A stretch of 41,510 bases of DNA from DASRAJ01 sp039920305 (GTDB lineage Bacteria; Bacteroidota; Bacteroidia; Chitinophagales; UBA10324), in the NCBI GenBank assembly GCA_039920305.1, contig JBDSEA010000078.1, positions 1 to 41,510 on the forward strand, written 5' to 3'. This document shows, piece after piece, positions 9,361 through 18,248 of the stretch. The stretch's first letter is position 1, and every line of letters begins with the position of its first letter. Both the position numbers and the translations under genes were made by a program. The notes beneath the pieces were generated by a model, which saw only the letters and a program-made list of their open reading frames with translations, did not search any database and was not told the DNA's origin.

Positions 9361-9400
9361 TCGCGGATTATGCATTAATCACTGAAAAACCCCTTTTAAT

Positions 9401-9435
9401 AAAAAGCGGCCTAACTTTTCAGCCCGCCGCCTTTT
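9401..9435 (-). terminator. Intrinsic terminator after rplQ
   Basis: Read on the minus strand, AAAAGGCGGC pairs with GCCGCTTTTT through ten base pairs (one G-T), separated by a 15-base loop and ending in a T run. It begins 19 bases after the rplQ stop codon. The A-tract on the other side would also allow weaker function on the plus strand. It marks the end of the ribosomal-protein supercluster. Confidence 0.75.
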
Positions 9436-9454
9436 AACTTCCGCCTGTAAGAAT

Positions 9455-10006
9455 TTAAGAATCTCCCGATTTGCGCTGACGAATCTTAGGCGCATTGGAA
9501 GTCTTGGTTGAGGGCTTTTTTTCTCCTTTTCTTGAATCAGTTCGTATATCGGTTTTAGTGGAAGCAGGCTTCTTTGTGCCGCGGCGGGTACGCTTCTTAG
9601 GGGTTGCTTCTGCTGAAGCTACCGAACCTTCAGCACCACTGTTTAGCAGGCTGAAATCGACCAGCTCTATCATCGCCATGTCTGCATTATCACCGGGACG
9701 GTTTCCGATCTTGATCACGCGGGTATAGCCTCCCGGTCTGTCACCAATCTTTTCCGCTACCTCTCCAAAAAGGGTGCTGATGCTTTGCTTGTGACGAAGC
9801 ATGCTGAACACAATACGCCGGTTGTGAGTACTGTCATCTTTCGCCCTGGTAAGCAATGGCTCAACATATCTGCGAAGTTCTTTTGCCTTGGCAGTAGTTG
9901 TAGTAATATGCTTCATTTCGATCAGGGAAATTGCCAGGTTGCGAAGCAGAGCCTTGCGATGCTGGGTTTCTCTTCCGAGTGCATTTATTTTATTACGGTG
10001 TCTCAT
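9455..10006 (-). CDS. rplQ: 50S ribosomal protein L17 with long basic tail
   Basis: Residues 1-119 are the full L17 core (MRHRNKINALGRETQHRKAL, then IEMKHITTTTAKAKELRRYV). L17 lies near the peptide exit tunnel of the large subunit. Residues 120-183 form an added, low-complexity tail rich in Lys, Arg, Thr and Ser (KKRTRRGTKK, GEKKPSTKTS) that E. coli L17 lacks; tails of this kind occur in other Bacteroidota. It is the last gene of the supercluster, 33 bases after rpoA, and is followed by the terminator. Confidence 0.98.
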   Translation of the reverse strand: MRHRNKINALGRETQHRKALLRNLAISLIEMKHITTTTAKAKELRRYVEPLLTRAKDDSTHNRRIVFSMLRHKQSISTLFGEVAEKIGDRPGGYTRVIKIGNRPGDNADMAMIELVDFSLLNSGAEGSVASAEATPKKRTRRGTKKPASTKTDIRTDSRKGEKKPSTKTSNAPKIRQRKSGDS

Positions 10007-10039
10007 TATTTATGAAATGAAAAATGAAATCCAAATTCA

Positions 10040-11032
10040 CTATTCCTCAATACCAAATTTCGCAAGGTCCATCCCGAAATGCAACCCTTTTTCCTGGATG
10101 AGAGCTTCAATCTCCATCAATGATTTCCTTCCGAAATTGCGAAACTTAAGCAATTCATTGGTGTCATATTTAACAAGCTCTGAAAGAGAAGATATTTTAG
10201 CGGCTTTCAGGCAATTATAAGCGCGGACGGAAAGATCAAGGTCTTCAAGCGGCGTCTTCAACAACTTCCGCATTTGAAGCACCTGCTCATCAACCACGTC
10301 ATCTTCTTTTTTCTCCCTGCTTTCGAAAGTGATATACTCATCGCTTACAAGCATCAGGTGCTGAATCAGAATTCTTGCTGCGCCTTTAATTGCTTCTTCA
10401 GGGTGAATGGTACCGTCAGTTTTGATCTCTACAATCAGCTTTTCATAATCAGTGCGCTGCTCAACACGTGTATTCTCAATAGAGTAGCGGACATTCTTGA
10501 TAGGAGTATAGATTGCATCCATGGAAATGGTACCAATCGGCATATCCTTAATCTCATTTTCTTCTGCAGGAACATAACCGCGGCCCTTCGATACAATAAT
10601 CTCCATATCCAGCTTCACATTCTTTTCCATCCTGCAAATCACCATATCAGGATTCATGATCCGGAAATTTGAAGTTGCCTTTTCAATATCTCCCGCAAGC
10701 AGCTCGTCCTTGCCCTTTCCTGAAATCAAAATCTTTTCCTGATCCAGCTCTTCATCAGTAGTCCTCTTGAATCGAACCTGCTTGAGATTCAATACAATTT
10801 CAGTCACATCTTCAATAACTCCTTTGATAGTGGAAAATTCATGATCTACACCACTGATGCGGATGGAGGTAATAGCATAGCCTTCCAAAGAAGAAAGAAG
10901 TACACGGCGAATTGCATTTCCGATGGTTACTCCGAAGCCGGGTTCTAAAGGTCGGAATTCAAACAATCCTTCAAAGTCAGTTGCTTTCTGAAGAACAATT
11001 TTATCAGGTTTTTGAAAAGTTAGTAATGCCAT
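10040..11032 (-). CDS. rpoA: DNA-directed RNA polymerase alpha subunit
   Basis: This 330-residue subunit is full length. The N-terminal domain (about 1-235) carries the assembly motifs PGFGVTIGNAIRRVLLSSLEG and drives alpha dimerisation and beta/beta' binding. A charged linker (240-255) joins it to the C-terminal domain (about 261-321), which contacts UP elements and activators (DLDLSVRAYNCLKAA and LLKFRNFGRKSLMEI). It sits in its usual place between rpsD and rplQ. The 118-base gap before it is one of the longest in the cluster; on the minus strand it contains a TAAATTTG box (11125-11132) that might be an internal promoter. Confidence 0.99.
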   Translation of the reverse strand: MALLTFQKPDKIVLQKATDFEGLFEFRPLEPGFGVTIGNAIRRVLLSSLEGYAITSIRISGVDHEFSTIKGVIEDVTEIVLNLKQVRFKRTTDEELDQEKILISGKGKDELLAGDIEKATSNFRIMNPDMVICRMEKNVKLDMEIIVSKGRGYVPAEENEIKDMPIGTISMDAIYTPIKNVRYSIENTRVEQRTDYEKLIVEIKTDGTIHPEEAIKGAARILIQHLMLVSDEYITFESREKKEDDVVDEQVLQMRKLLKTPLEDLDLSVRAYNCLKAAKISSLSELVKYDTNELLKFRNFGRKSLMEIEALIQEKGLHFGMDLAKFGIEE

Positions 11033-11150
11033 TATTTGTTAGAGTTTTTAGTTTAAAGTAATGAGTATTGAAAGGGAATTCAATGATGTTGATGAAATGC
11101 GTTTGATTTTTTACAGGTTGCCGGCAAATTTAATTTCACTGGAAGAATCA

Positions 11151-11756
11151 CTATTTCGAATACAATTCGACAATTAATTGTTCCTGCACGTTTTCAGGAA
11201 TCTGGTCACGCTCAGGGAAAGCAAGAAAAGTCCCTTCAAACTTATCGCTGTTCCATTCCAGCCATGCAAATTTTGAATCGCGATTCCCCAGTGCCTGCTT
11301 GATGTTGGCATTCTCCCGGTAATTTGCTTTGAGGCTTATCACATCACCGGGTTTCAAGATCATGGAGGGAACGTTTGCAACCTTTCCGTTTACGGTAATA
11401 TGCTTGTGAGAAACAAGCTGCCGTGCCGCCCTGCGCGTGGAAGTGATACCCATACGGTAAATGGTGTTATCAAGTCTTCCCTCAAGGAGCTTCATAAGAT
11501 TTTCGCCCGTAACACCCTTCTTACGAACTGCCTCACGGTAGAAACGCGCGAATTGCCGTTCAAGCAGGCCATAAATCATTTTCGCCTTTTGCTTTGCTTT
11601 CAATTGGACAGCATACTCCGTGGCCTGTTTTTTTCTTTTTCCTGTACCGTGTATTCCCGGAGCATAATTTTTTTTCTCCAGCGCCTTGCTGTAGCCAAGA
11701 ATGGGCTCACCAAATTTTCTTGCAATCTTTGACCGGGGACCTGTATATCTTGCCAT
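11151..11756 (-). CDS. rpsD: 30S ribosomal protein S4
   Basis: This 201-residue primary 16S-rRNA-binding protein of the small-subunit body has the S4 RNA-binding domain at about 94-155 (RLDNTIYRMG, RQLVSHKHITVNGK). The N-terminal region (MARYTGPRSKIARKFGEPIL) has no cysteines, so it is the zinc-free form. In many bacteria S4 represses translation of the alpha operon; I see no clear pseudoknot here that would show this. Confidence 0.99.
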   Translation of the reverse strand: MARYTGPRSKIARKFGEPILGYSKALEKKNYAPGIHGTGKRKKQATEYAVQLKAKQKAKMIYGLLERQFARFYREAVRKKGVTGENLMKLLEGRLDNTIYRMGITSTRRAARQLVSHKHITVNGKVANVPSMILKPGDVISLKANYRENANIKQALGNRDSKFAWLEWNSDKFEGTFLAFPERDQIPENVQEQLIVELYSK

Positions 11757-11845
11757 GAAATTGTTAATGTTATCCGTTAATGGTTATTCGATTTCTGTTT
11801 TGTTTTGATACATGAAACCTGATTACAGGTATTCGTGAATTCTGA

Positions 11846-12235
11846 TTAAACTCTCCTCTTTTTGGGGGGCCTGCAGCCATTATGCGGCATGGGGGTAATA
11901 TCCCTGATGATGGTAACTTCAATGCCTGATGAATTGATGGACCGGATTGCAGCTTCTCTGCCTGAACCGGGGCCCTTTACAAATACCTCAACCTTCTTCA
12001 TTCCCGCATCATGAGCAACTTTCGCTGCCTCCTGCGCTGCGATCTGTGCAGCATAAGGAGTATTCTTTTTTGAACCTTTAAAGCCAACCTTACCCGCCGA
12101 TGACCATGAAATAGTCTGACCGGTTTTATTTGTAAAAGTGATGATGAGGTTATTAAAGCTTGCCTGGATATGCGCGTGACCTTCAGGTTCAGCTTTTACT
12201 GTTCTTTTCTTGGATGCTTTTTTGACTTCTGCCAT
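11846..12235 (-). CDS. rpsK: 30S ribosomal protein S11
   Basis: The 129 residues include the conserved HIQASFNNLIITFTNKTGQT, VKGPGSGREAAIRS and the C-terminal PMPHNGCRPPKKRRV. S11 forms part of the small-subunit platform near the mRNA exit. The N-terminal MAEVKKASKKRTVKAEPEG is a short charged extension. It lies 95 bases after rpsM. Confidence 0.99.
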   Translation of the reverse strand: MAEVKKASKKRTVKAEPEGHAHIQASFNNLIITFTNKTGQTISWSSAGKVGFKGSKKNTPYAAQIAAQEAAKVAHDAGMKKVEVFVKGPGSGREAAIRSINSSGIEVTIIRDITPMPHNGCRPPKKRRV

Positions 12236-12330
12236 TGGGTAGTTCTTAGTTCTTGGTGCTTATTATTAATTCTTAACGCTTCGTTTCTAAATACAGCCTT
12301 CTTGCTTCATTATCAGGGGAAGTCAACTTC

Positions 12331-12714
12331 CTATTTCTTTGCAGGTGCCTTCTTTTTACCTGCAACCGTTTTCCGCTTGCCTTTACGCGTTCGTGCATTT
12401 GTTCTTGAACGCTGGCCACGAACAGGTAACCCTTTACGATGCCTGATACCACGGTAACAACCGATATCCATGAGGCGCTTGATGTTCATTTGAACTTCAG
12501 ACCGAAGCGTTCCCTCAACCTTCCATTCATTGGTAATAATTGCACGGATACGATTGAGCTCATCATCATCCCAGTCACTCACTTTTTTATTTACCTCAAC
12601 CCCTGCCTGTTCAAGAATTTTAATTCCTGCTGAGCGGCCAATGCCGAATAAATACGAAAGACCTATGTCACCTCTTTTGTTTCTTGGAAGATCAATGCCT
12701 GATATACGCGCCAT
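12331..12714 (-). CDS. rpsM: 30S ribosomal protein S13
   Basis: The 127 residues include MARISGIDLPRNKRGDIGLSY-like N-terminal sequence, the helix-two-turn-helix region, and the basic tail RHRKGLPVRGQRSRTNARTR that reaches towards tRNA in the P site. The last 16 residues are a Lys/Ala-rich extension. S13 sits in the small-subunit head and contacts L5 across the subunit interface. Confidence 0.99.
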   Translation of the reverse strand: MARISGIDLPRNKRGDIGLSYLFGIGRSAGIKILEQAGVEVNKKVSDWDDDELNRIRAIITNEWKVEGTLRSEVQMNIKRLMDIGCYRGIRHRKGLPVRGQRSRTNARTRKGKRKTVAGKKKAPAKK

Positions 12715-12785
12715 GTTGTTGGTTAATGATTATTACTGGATAGTTGAAGTTTGAGTTTTAAAAGTATACGGTAAGTCCAAAGTTA

Positions 12786-12902
12786 TTACCCCTGCCTTTG
12801 CTTAAAGCGTGGATTTTTTTTATTGATTACATACAGCTTTCCTTTTCGCCGCACAATCTTACAATCGGCGCTTCTTTTTTTAATGGATGCTCTTACTCTC
12901 AT
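12786..12902 (-). CDS. rpmJ: 50S ribosomal protein L36, zinc-free type
   Basis: Reading the minus strand from the ATG at 12902 gives 38 residues: MRVRASIKKRSADCKIVRRK, then GKLYVINKKNPRFKQRQG. This is L36 throughout its length. Zinc-binding L36 has three Cys and one His; here only Cys14 remains, the first Cys is Ser, and the later Cys and His are Asn/Lys and Phe. It is therefore the zinc-independent (C-minus) form. It lies 43 bases after infA and 71 before rpsM, the usual order. Confidence 0.95.
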   Translation of the reverse strand: MRVRASIKKRSADCKIVRRKGKLYVINKKNPRFKQRQG

Positions 12903-12945
12903 AGTGATAATGGTAAATAGTGAATTCTGATTTTTGAATAATTTG

Positions 12946-13164
12946 TTATTTGTAACGGTATGTAATTCTTCCTCTTGTTAAATCATATGGTGACATTTCT
13001 ACCGCTACCTTATCGCCGGGAAGTATGCGGATGTAATTCATGCGCATCTTACCACTGATGGTCGCAATAATTTCATGACCATTTTCAAGCCGTACACGAA
13101 ACATTGCATTGGATAACGCCTCCGTAATGTTTCCATCCTGCTTAATAAGGTCTTGTTTCGCCAT
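12946..13164 (-). CDS. infA: Translation initiation factor IF-1
   Basis: A 72-residue OB-fold protein with the family phrases GNITEALSNAMFRVRLENGH, ISGKMRMNYIRILPGDKV and SPYDLTRGRITYRYK. IF-1 binds the A site of the 30S subunit and helps IF-2 and IF-3 at initiation. It follows map by 75 bases and precedes rpmJ, a placement shared with many Bacteroidota. Confidence 0.99.
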   Translation of the reverse strand: MAKQDLIKQDGNITEALSNAMFRVRLENGHEIIATISGKMRMNYIRILPGDKVAVEMSPYDLTRGRITYRYK

Positions 13165-13239
13165 TTAAAAAAGAGTGCAAATATCGTATTTAGTATTGAA
13201 ACTTTTTAGTGTACATCTGAAAATTCGATGTAATACCCT

Positions 13240-14022
13240 TTATACTGCCACACCATAAACTATCTCATCAATATATTCAAAGGTTGTTAAAATTTCAGGG
13301 CCGGCTTTTCTAACTGCAACGGTGTGCTCAAAATGTGCTGAGGGTTTCCCATCCTCAGTAATTACGGTCCAGTGATCTTTACCGGTGAACACTTCCTTTT
13401 TACCGGCATTGATCATGGGTTCAATCGCAATTACCAATCCTTCCTGAATTTTAGTCCCCTTACCTCTTTGACCATAATTGGGAACCTGTGGATCTTCATG
13501 CAATCTTTTACCCACACCATGACCTACGAGTTCTCTTACTACTGAATAGCCCTTTGCCTGCACATATTCCTGGATTGAAGCTGCAATGTCACCGATTCTG
13601 TTCCCCACTCTTGCCTGCTGCACTCCAAGTTCAAGTGATTCCTTTGTAACCCTTAATAAATTTCTTTTCTCATCACTGATTTCACCTACTGCAAAAGTGT
13701 AAGCACTGTCACCAAAATACCCGTTAAGTAAGGCCCCGCAATCAACAGAAACAATGTCACCATCCCGTAAAGCATAGCTATCAGGAATACCATGAACCAC
13801 TGCTTCATTTACAGAGATACAAGCAGATTTTGGAAAATCCTTATAACCCAAAAATGCGGGCACACCTTTATGATCGCGGATAAACTCTTCTACAACCTGA
13901 TCCAGTTCGAGTGTTGTAATTCCCGGCTTAATATGCCGGGCAACTTCTGCCAGTGTTCTGGAAACCAGCAAACAGCTTTTCCGAATACCTTCAATATCAT
14001 CATTGGTTTTATAGTAAATCAT
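13240..14022 (-). CDS. map: Methionine aminopeptidase, type I
   Basis: This 260-residue enzyme removes the N-terminal Met from new proteins. All five metal ligands are visible: Asp94 (VSVDCG), Asp105 (YFGDSAY), His168 (LVGHGVGK), Glu201 (AIEPM) and Glu232 (FEHTVAV), with the substrate-contacting His78 (AVVHGIP). There is no N-terminal zinc-finger extension. Its ATG overlaps the stop of secY by 4 bases (ATGA), which suggests coupled translation. Confidence 0.99.
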   Translation of the reverse strand: MIYYKTNDDIEGIRKSCLLVSRTLAEVARHIKPGITTLELDQVVEEFIRDHKGVPAFLGYKDFPKSACISVNEAVVHGIPDSYALRDGDIVSVDCGALLNGYFGDSAYTFAVGEISDEKRNLLRVTKESLELGVQQARVGNRIGDIAASIQEYVQAKGYSVVRELVGHGVGKRLHEDPQVPNYGQRGKGTKIQEGLVIAIEPMINAGKKEVFTGKDHWTVITEDGKPSAHFEHTVAVRKAGPEILTTFEYIDEIVYGVAV

Positions 14023-15350
14023 TGCATTGCTGCTGTTGAACGACCCTTTATACGACCGGATTTCATCAACCCATCATAATGGCGCATCAGCAAATGACTC
14101 TCAATCTGCTGGAGTGTATCCAGAATTACCCCAACCATAATGAGCAGCGAAGTTCCACCAAAGAAACTCGCGAATTGTGAGTTCACACCTAAGGCACCGG
14201 CAAAAGCAGGCATAAGCGCAATAAATGCCAGCAAAAAAGCTCCCGGTAAGGTGATGCGTGACATTACATTATCAATAAAGTTTGCAGTCTGCTTCCCCGG
14301 CTTTACCCCGGGTATGAAGCCTCCGTTTCGCTTCATATCGTCTGCCATTTGTACCGGATTCACGATAATGGCTGTATAGAAGTAAGTAAAAACAATAATG
14401 AGAATACTGTCAATTAAATTATAAGTAAATGATCCGGGATTGGTAAGAGAGGCGGTACCCTGCATTGCATCAGATTCAGGAAAAAACTGTGCAACGGTGG
14501 CAGGAATAAACATAATAGCCTGGGCAAAGATGATGGGCATTACACCAGCTGCATTTACTTTTAAAGGAATGTATTGCCGAACACCCCCATACTGCTTATT
14601 TCCAACTACACGCTTTGCATATTGCACAGGAATTTTCCTGGTACCCTGAACCAGCATGATCACTACCACAATGACCCCAAGAAGCACTGCGATTTCAATA
14701 AGAAAGGTGATCAATCCGCCACCTTCATTCAATCTGCCCTGGAATTCAGAAATCAAGGCGAAAGGTAAACGAGCAATAATACCTGCCATGATTATCAGGG
14801 AAATTCCATTACCTATTCCGCGGTCTGTGATTTTTTCACCCATCCACATGATAAAGATGGTACCTGCAGTGAGCACTACAACTGATGAAAGCCAGAATAA
14901 GGTAGGGTTAAATACCACATCAGCCCCCAGGCCGCTTTCTAAATACACCACATATCCGGAGGCTTGTGCAGCAGTAATAAAAATGGTCAATACACGGGTA
15001 TACTGATTGATTTTCTTTCTTCCGCTTTCACCTTCCTTCTGCATTTTTTGCAGGGCTGGTATAGCCATGGTCATCAGCTGCATCACTATGGATGCGCTGA
15101 TATAGGGCATAATTCCCAAAGCAAATATGGAACCGCGGGAGAAGGCGCCGCCTGCAAAAAGGTCCAGTAATCCAAAAATTCCGGTGGCGCCCTGCGCTGC
15201 GATTTGCTCCAGTTGAAGCGGATCAACCCCCGGAAGTACAATATATGATCCGAGACGATAGATGAAAATGAGACCAAGCGTATAGAGAATTCTCTTACGC
15301 AGTTCCTCAATCTTCCATATATTTTGAATTGTTTGAAACAGCCGCTTCAT
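14019..15350 (-). CDS. secY: Protein translocase subunit SecY
   Basis: The 443-residue protein has about ten hydrophobic segments and conserved SecY sequence: LFIYRLGSYIVLPGVDP, the plug region around FGLLDLFAGGAFSRGSIFAL, IMWMGEKITDRGIGNGISLI and FKxPGK-like GVKPGKQTANFID. It forms the protein-conducting channel with SecE and SecG, used by the signal-peptide proteins at both ends of this window. It follows rplO by 66 bases and overlaps map. Confidence 0.99.
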   Translation of the reverse strand: MKRLFQTIQNIWKIEELRKRILYTLGLIFIYRLGSYIVLPGVDPLQLEQIAAQGATGIFGLLDLFAGGAFSRGSIFALGIMPYISASIVMQLMTMAIPALQKMQKEGESGRKKINQYTRVLTIFITAAQASGYVVYLESGLGADVVFNPTLFWLSSVVVLTAGTIFIMWMGEKITDRGIGNGISLIIMAGIIARLPFALISEFQGRLNEGGGLITFLIEIAVLLGVIVVVIMLVQGTRKIPVQYAKRVVGNKQYGGVRQYIPLKVNAAGVMPIIFAQAIMFIPATVAQFFPESDAMQGTASLTNPGSFTYNLIDSILIIVFTYFYTAIIVNPVQMADDMKRNGGFIPGVKPGKQTANFIDNVMSRITLPGAFLLAFIALMPAFAGALGVNSQFASFFGGTSLLIMVGVILDTLQQIESHLLMRHYDGLMKSGRIKGRSTAAMQ

Positions 15351-15416
15351 ACTTTGGTTGTGCCTTTTGCTCTATGCGTTTTGCGTTATCCCGGATTTTT
15401 TTAATTAACCGGCTGC

Positions 15417-15869
15417 TTACTTTTTAAGAATGTTTACCGTGCCTCCGGCTGCTTCTATCGCTTTCTTTGCAGATTCACTTACTGCATGCACTGTAACATC
15501 AAGTTTGGTTTTAAGCTCACCCCTGCCCAAAATTTTAACACGGTCCTTTTTACTGACAATTCCATGTCTGGAAAGTGAATCCTGGTCAATAGTTGTGAGC
15601 TTATGCAGATCAATGTATTCCTGAAGCCTATCCAGATTAATGACCTCATATTCTTTACGGAAAGGATTTTTAAAGCCGAATTTGGGAACGCGGCGCTGTA
15701 ATGGCATTTGCCCGCCTTCAAACCCGCGGCGAACTTTATTGCCACTCCGTGAGCCCGCACCGTTGTTACCCCGGGTTGAAGTGCCGCCATGCCCGCTGCC
15801 CTGCCCACGGCCAATGCGCTTTACTTTTTTCGTAGAGCCCTTTGCAGGTTTCAAATTACTTAGGTTCAT
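15417..15869 (-). CDS. rplO: 50S ribosomal protein L15
   Basis: The 150 residues begin MNLSNLKPAKGSTKKVKRIG and include the Gly/Arg-rich arm GRGQGSGHGGTSTRGNNGAG, which threads into 23S rRNA, and FEGGQMPLQRRVPKFGF. The ATG lies one base after the rpmD stop, so the two are surely cotranslated. Confidence 0.99.
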   Translation of the reverse strand: MNLSNLKPAKGSTKKVKRIGRGQGSGHGGTSTRGNNGAGSRSGNKVRRGFEGGQMPLQRRVPKFGFKNPFRKEYEVINLDRLQEYIDLHKLTTIDQDSLSRHGIVSKKDRVKILGRGELKTKLDVTVHAVSESAKKAIEAAGGTVNILKK

Positions 15870-15870
15870 A

Positions 15871-16050
15871 CTAAATATTTTCTATGGTTACTAAATGTCT
15901 AACTTTTTCTATCATCCCCTGTATTTGTGCATTATCTTCTTTTATTACAGGTGTATGAAGCTTGGTGATTCCCAGGGCACGCACGGTTTTCTTTTGCCGC
16001 TCACTGCGGTCAATCCCGCTTTTTACCTGTGTAATTTTAATTTTTGCCAT
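15871..16050 (-). CDS. rpmD: 50S ribosomal protein L30
   Basis: From the ATG at 16050 the minus strand gives 59 residues: MAKIKITQVKSGIDRSERQK, KTVRALGITKLHTPVIKEDN, then AQIQGMIEKVRHLVTIENI. This is the short bacterial L30, a ferredoxin-like fold on the large subunit near 5S rRNA. It sits between rpsE and rplO as in E. coli, one base before rplO. Confidence 0.96.
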   Translation of the reverse strand: MAKIKITQVKSGIDRSERQKKTVRALGITKLHTPVIKEDNAQIQGMIEKVRHLVTIENI

Positions 16051-16074
16051 AGGAAATTGAATTGTTTAAAACTT

Positions 16075-16094
16075 GCCTGACGGATAGCTCAGGC
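16075..16094. repeat. Small inverted repeat in the rpsE-rpmD gap
   Basis: GCCTGA and TCAGGC pair perfectly around an 8-base loop. The 146-base gap also holds an AT-rich run of GTGAAT/ATGAAT-like words (16097-16136). There is no T run after the stem, so it is not a convincing terminator; it could be an mRNA processing or pause element, or just a repeat remnant. Confidence 0.4.
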
Positions 16095-16196
16095 GGTGTG
16101 AATAATGAATTGTGAATGGTCATCAGTGAATCGTGAAACATTAAATTTTACATTTAATTTCTTATTTATTTAAATCTTCCGGATGATCAGACTGCC

Positions 16197-16715
16197 TTAT
16201 CCGTTGAATATTTTTTTCATGGTTAAATTACGTGTTCTGGAAACCATCAATGGATCACGCATGGTTGCAAGAGCCTTTATAGTTGCCTTCACCACATTAT
16301 GTGGATTGGAGGAACCAAGAGACTTAGCCAGCACATCTGTTACACCGGCACTTTCGAGCACTGCCCTCATGGCGCCACCGGCAATAACTCCTGTTCCGTG
16401 TGATGCAGGTTTTACCCAGACCTTGGCTGCACCAAATTTTCCCAGATGCTCATGAGGAATGGTTCCTTTAAATATAGAAACCTTTACCAGATTTTTCTTT
16501 GCATCATCAATTCCCTTGCTGATTGCTTCCTGGACCTCGCGCGCCTTGCCTAACCCATGCCCTACTGTACCATTCCCGTCCCCCACCACTACCAGGGCAG
16601 AAAAGCTGAATGTGCGTCCTCCCTTGGTAACCTTTGCCGTTCGCTGAATATTTACCACACGATCTTTAATTTCATGCTCACTCGCCTTGACACGCTTAAA
16701 ATTTTCCTGAGCCAT
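16197..16715 (-). CDS. rpsE: 30S ribosomal protein S5
   Basis: The 172 residues include the S5 double-stranded-RNA-binding-like domain (VKASEHEIKDRVVNIQRTAK, FSALVVVGDGNGTVGHGLGK) and the C-terminal domain with PASHGTGVIAGGAMRAVLE. S5 helps accuracy of decoding and lies near the mRNA entry site. It follows rplR by 49 bases. Confidence 0.99.
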   Translation of the reverse strand: MAQENFKRVKASEHEIKDRVVNIQRTAKVTKGGRTFSFSALVVVGDGNGTVGHGLGKAREVQEAISKGIDDAKKNLVKVSIFKGTIPHEHLGKFGAAKVWVKPASHGTGVIAGGAMRAVLESAGVTDVLAKSLGSSNPHNVVKATIKALATMRDPLMVSRTRNLTMKKIFNG

Positions 16716-16764
16716 CCGGTTGTATTTTGTTATTTATTGATAAAAATTCGACTTCCTGCCTTAA

Positions 16765-17112
16765 TTAAAATTGTAATCCGCCCTCGCGCGCGCCTTCCGC
16801 AAAGGCCTTAACTCTTCCATGGTATAAATAACCGCCGCGGTCAAATACTACACTGCTGATGCCTTTATCCTTTGCCATTTGGGCAATGGCTTTCCCTGTT
16901 TCTTTTGAACGCTCCAGCTTGGTACCGGTTAATTCTTTCATTGCCCTGGAAGAAACTGAAAGCAGGGTATGCCCCTGGATGTCATCAATAATTTGTGCAT
17001 AAATATCTCCGTTGCTTCTATATACTGACAGACGCGGACGCTCGCCGGATCCGCTTATTTTTCGTCTGATCCGCTTATGTACTTTTTCTCTTTTAGCTCC
17101 GCGTCGTATCAT
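16765..17112 (-). CDS. rplR: 50S ribosomal protein L18
   Basis: The 115 residues contain the basic N-terminus (RRGAKREKVHKRIRRKISG), RPRLSVYRSNGDIYAQIIDD and the C-terminal FDRGGYLYHGRVKAFAEGAR with EGGLQF. L18 binds 5S rRNA with L5 and holds it on the central protuberance. The length matches other bacterial L18 proteins. Confidence 0.99.
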   Translation of the reverse strand: MIRRGAKREKVHKRIRRKISGSGERPRLSVYRSNGDIYAQIIDDIQGHTLLSVSSRAMKELTGTKLERSKETGKAIAQMAKDKGISSVVFDRGGYLYHGRVKAFAEGAREGGLQF

Positions 17113-17160
17113 ATTTTCTATTTAAGTTTTTACGGATTATGCCGTAAATTTTAATCAAAT

Positions 17161-17733
17161 TTATTTAGCAGCAGCGCCTGCAGCAGCAGCCGATTTACCG
17201 GCTTTGCGGCGAAGCACTTCATCTACGTACTTTATTCCTTTTCCCTTATATGGCTCAGGCTTGCGCACACCCCGAATCTTGGAAGCAACCTGGCCAATCA
17301 GTTGCTTATCAGAACTCACAAGGGTGATAATTGGATTCTGCCCTTTTAACTGTTCAGCGGATACCTTGATCTCTTTAGGTAATGCAAACATAACGGGGTG
17401 AGAATAACCAACGGATAATTCCAGCATTTGCCCGGTAGCTGTGGCACGAAATCCCACTCCTACCAATTCCAGTTTTTTCTCGTATCCATCCGTAACACCT
17501 TTAACCATATTGGCTATCAACGCACGGTACAAACCATGCATTGCCTTATGCCGTTTTTGTTCGGTCGGGCGCTCAACGGTTAACACACCGTCCTCATTTT
17601 TTATGGTGATGTCAGGATCAAGACGCTGCTTTAATTCGCCCTTGGGTCCTTTAACAGTCACTTCATTACCGGAAGAGATATTAATTGTAACTCCTTGGGG
17701 AAGTGCTATGGGTAACTTGCCTATCCGTGACAT
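17161..17733 (-). CDS. rplF: 50S ribosomal protein L6
   Basis: The 190 residues form the two repeated L6 domains: MSRIGKLPIALPQGV and VKGPKGEL in the first, KLELVGVGFRATATG and the signature PEPYKGKGIKYVDEVLRRKA in the second. L6 lies near the factor-binding site. The last 14 residues (GKSAAAAGAAAK) are a short Ala/Lys tail. Confidence 0.99.
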   Translation of the reverse strand: MSRIGKLPIALPQGVTINISSGNEVTVKGPKGELKQRLDPDITIKNEDGVLTVERPTEQKRHKAMHGLYRALIANMVKGVTDGYEKKLELVGVGFRATATGQMLELSVGYSHPVMFALPKEIKVSAEQLKGQNPIITLVSSDKQLIGQVASKIRGVRKPEPYKGKGIKYVDEVLRRKAGKSAAAAGAAAK

Positions 17734-17790
17734 GATCGGTTTTGGATTTGTTCTTTTAAAGTTCTTAAGCTTGTTTCTGGTTTCTGATTC

Positions 17791-18192
17791 TCAATATATA
17801 TAGCAAAGTACCTCACCACCCACATTTTGTGTGGAAGCTTCTTTATCAGTCATTACACCCCGGCTGGTAGAAATAATGGCAATCCCAAGTCCATTCTGTA
17901 CACGTGGCAGTTCCTGGGAATTTGAAAACTTCCTCAATCCCGGTCTTGATGCTCTTTTTAATCCGTTGATCGCAGGTTGCTTGGTGCCAGGGTTGTATTT
18001 TAAGGCAATCTTAATCACGCCCTGCTTATTGTCAGTATCATCAAATTTATACTTCAGGATATAACCCTTTTCGTACAAAATTTCAGTAATTCGCTTTTTC
18101 AGGTTAGATGCGGGAATTTCCACAATGCGGTGGTTGGCAGCCAGCGCATTTCTCAACCTGGTAAGGTAATCAGCTATCGGATCGGTTACCAT
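17791..18192 (-). CDS. rpsH: 30S ribosomal protein S8
   Basis: The 133 residues start MVTDPIADYLTRLRNALAAN and end with the S8 signature GLGIAIISTSRGVMTDKEAS and GGEVLCYIY. S8 binds helix 21 of 16S rRNA and in E. coli represses the spc operon through a mimic of that helix near rplE; I could not recognise such a mimic here. Confidence 0.99.
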   Translation of the reverse strand: MVTDPIADYLTRLRNALAANHRIVEIPASNLKKRITEILYEKGYILKYKFDDTDNKQGVIKIALKYNPGTKQPAINGLKRASRPGLRKFSNSQELPRVQNGLGIAIISTSRGVMTDKEASTQNVGGEVLCYIY

Positions 18193-18248
18193 AGTTTTTA
18201 GTTGTTATTTATTATTTGTTAGTTCTTTCTTCTGAATCTTCGGTTTTA

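Noticed and set aside
14140..15170. Several plus-strand ORFs of 64-116 codons inside secY
   Set aside because: They are antisense shadows of a highly conserved gene and resemble no protein family.
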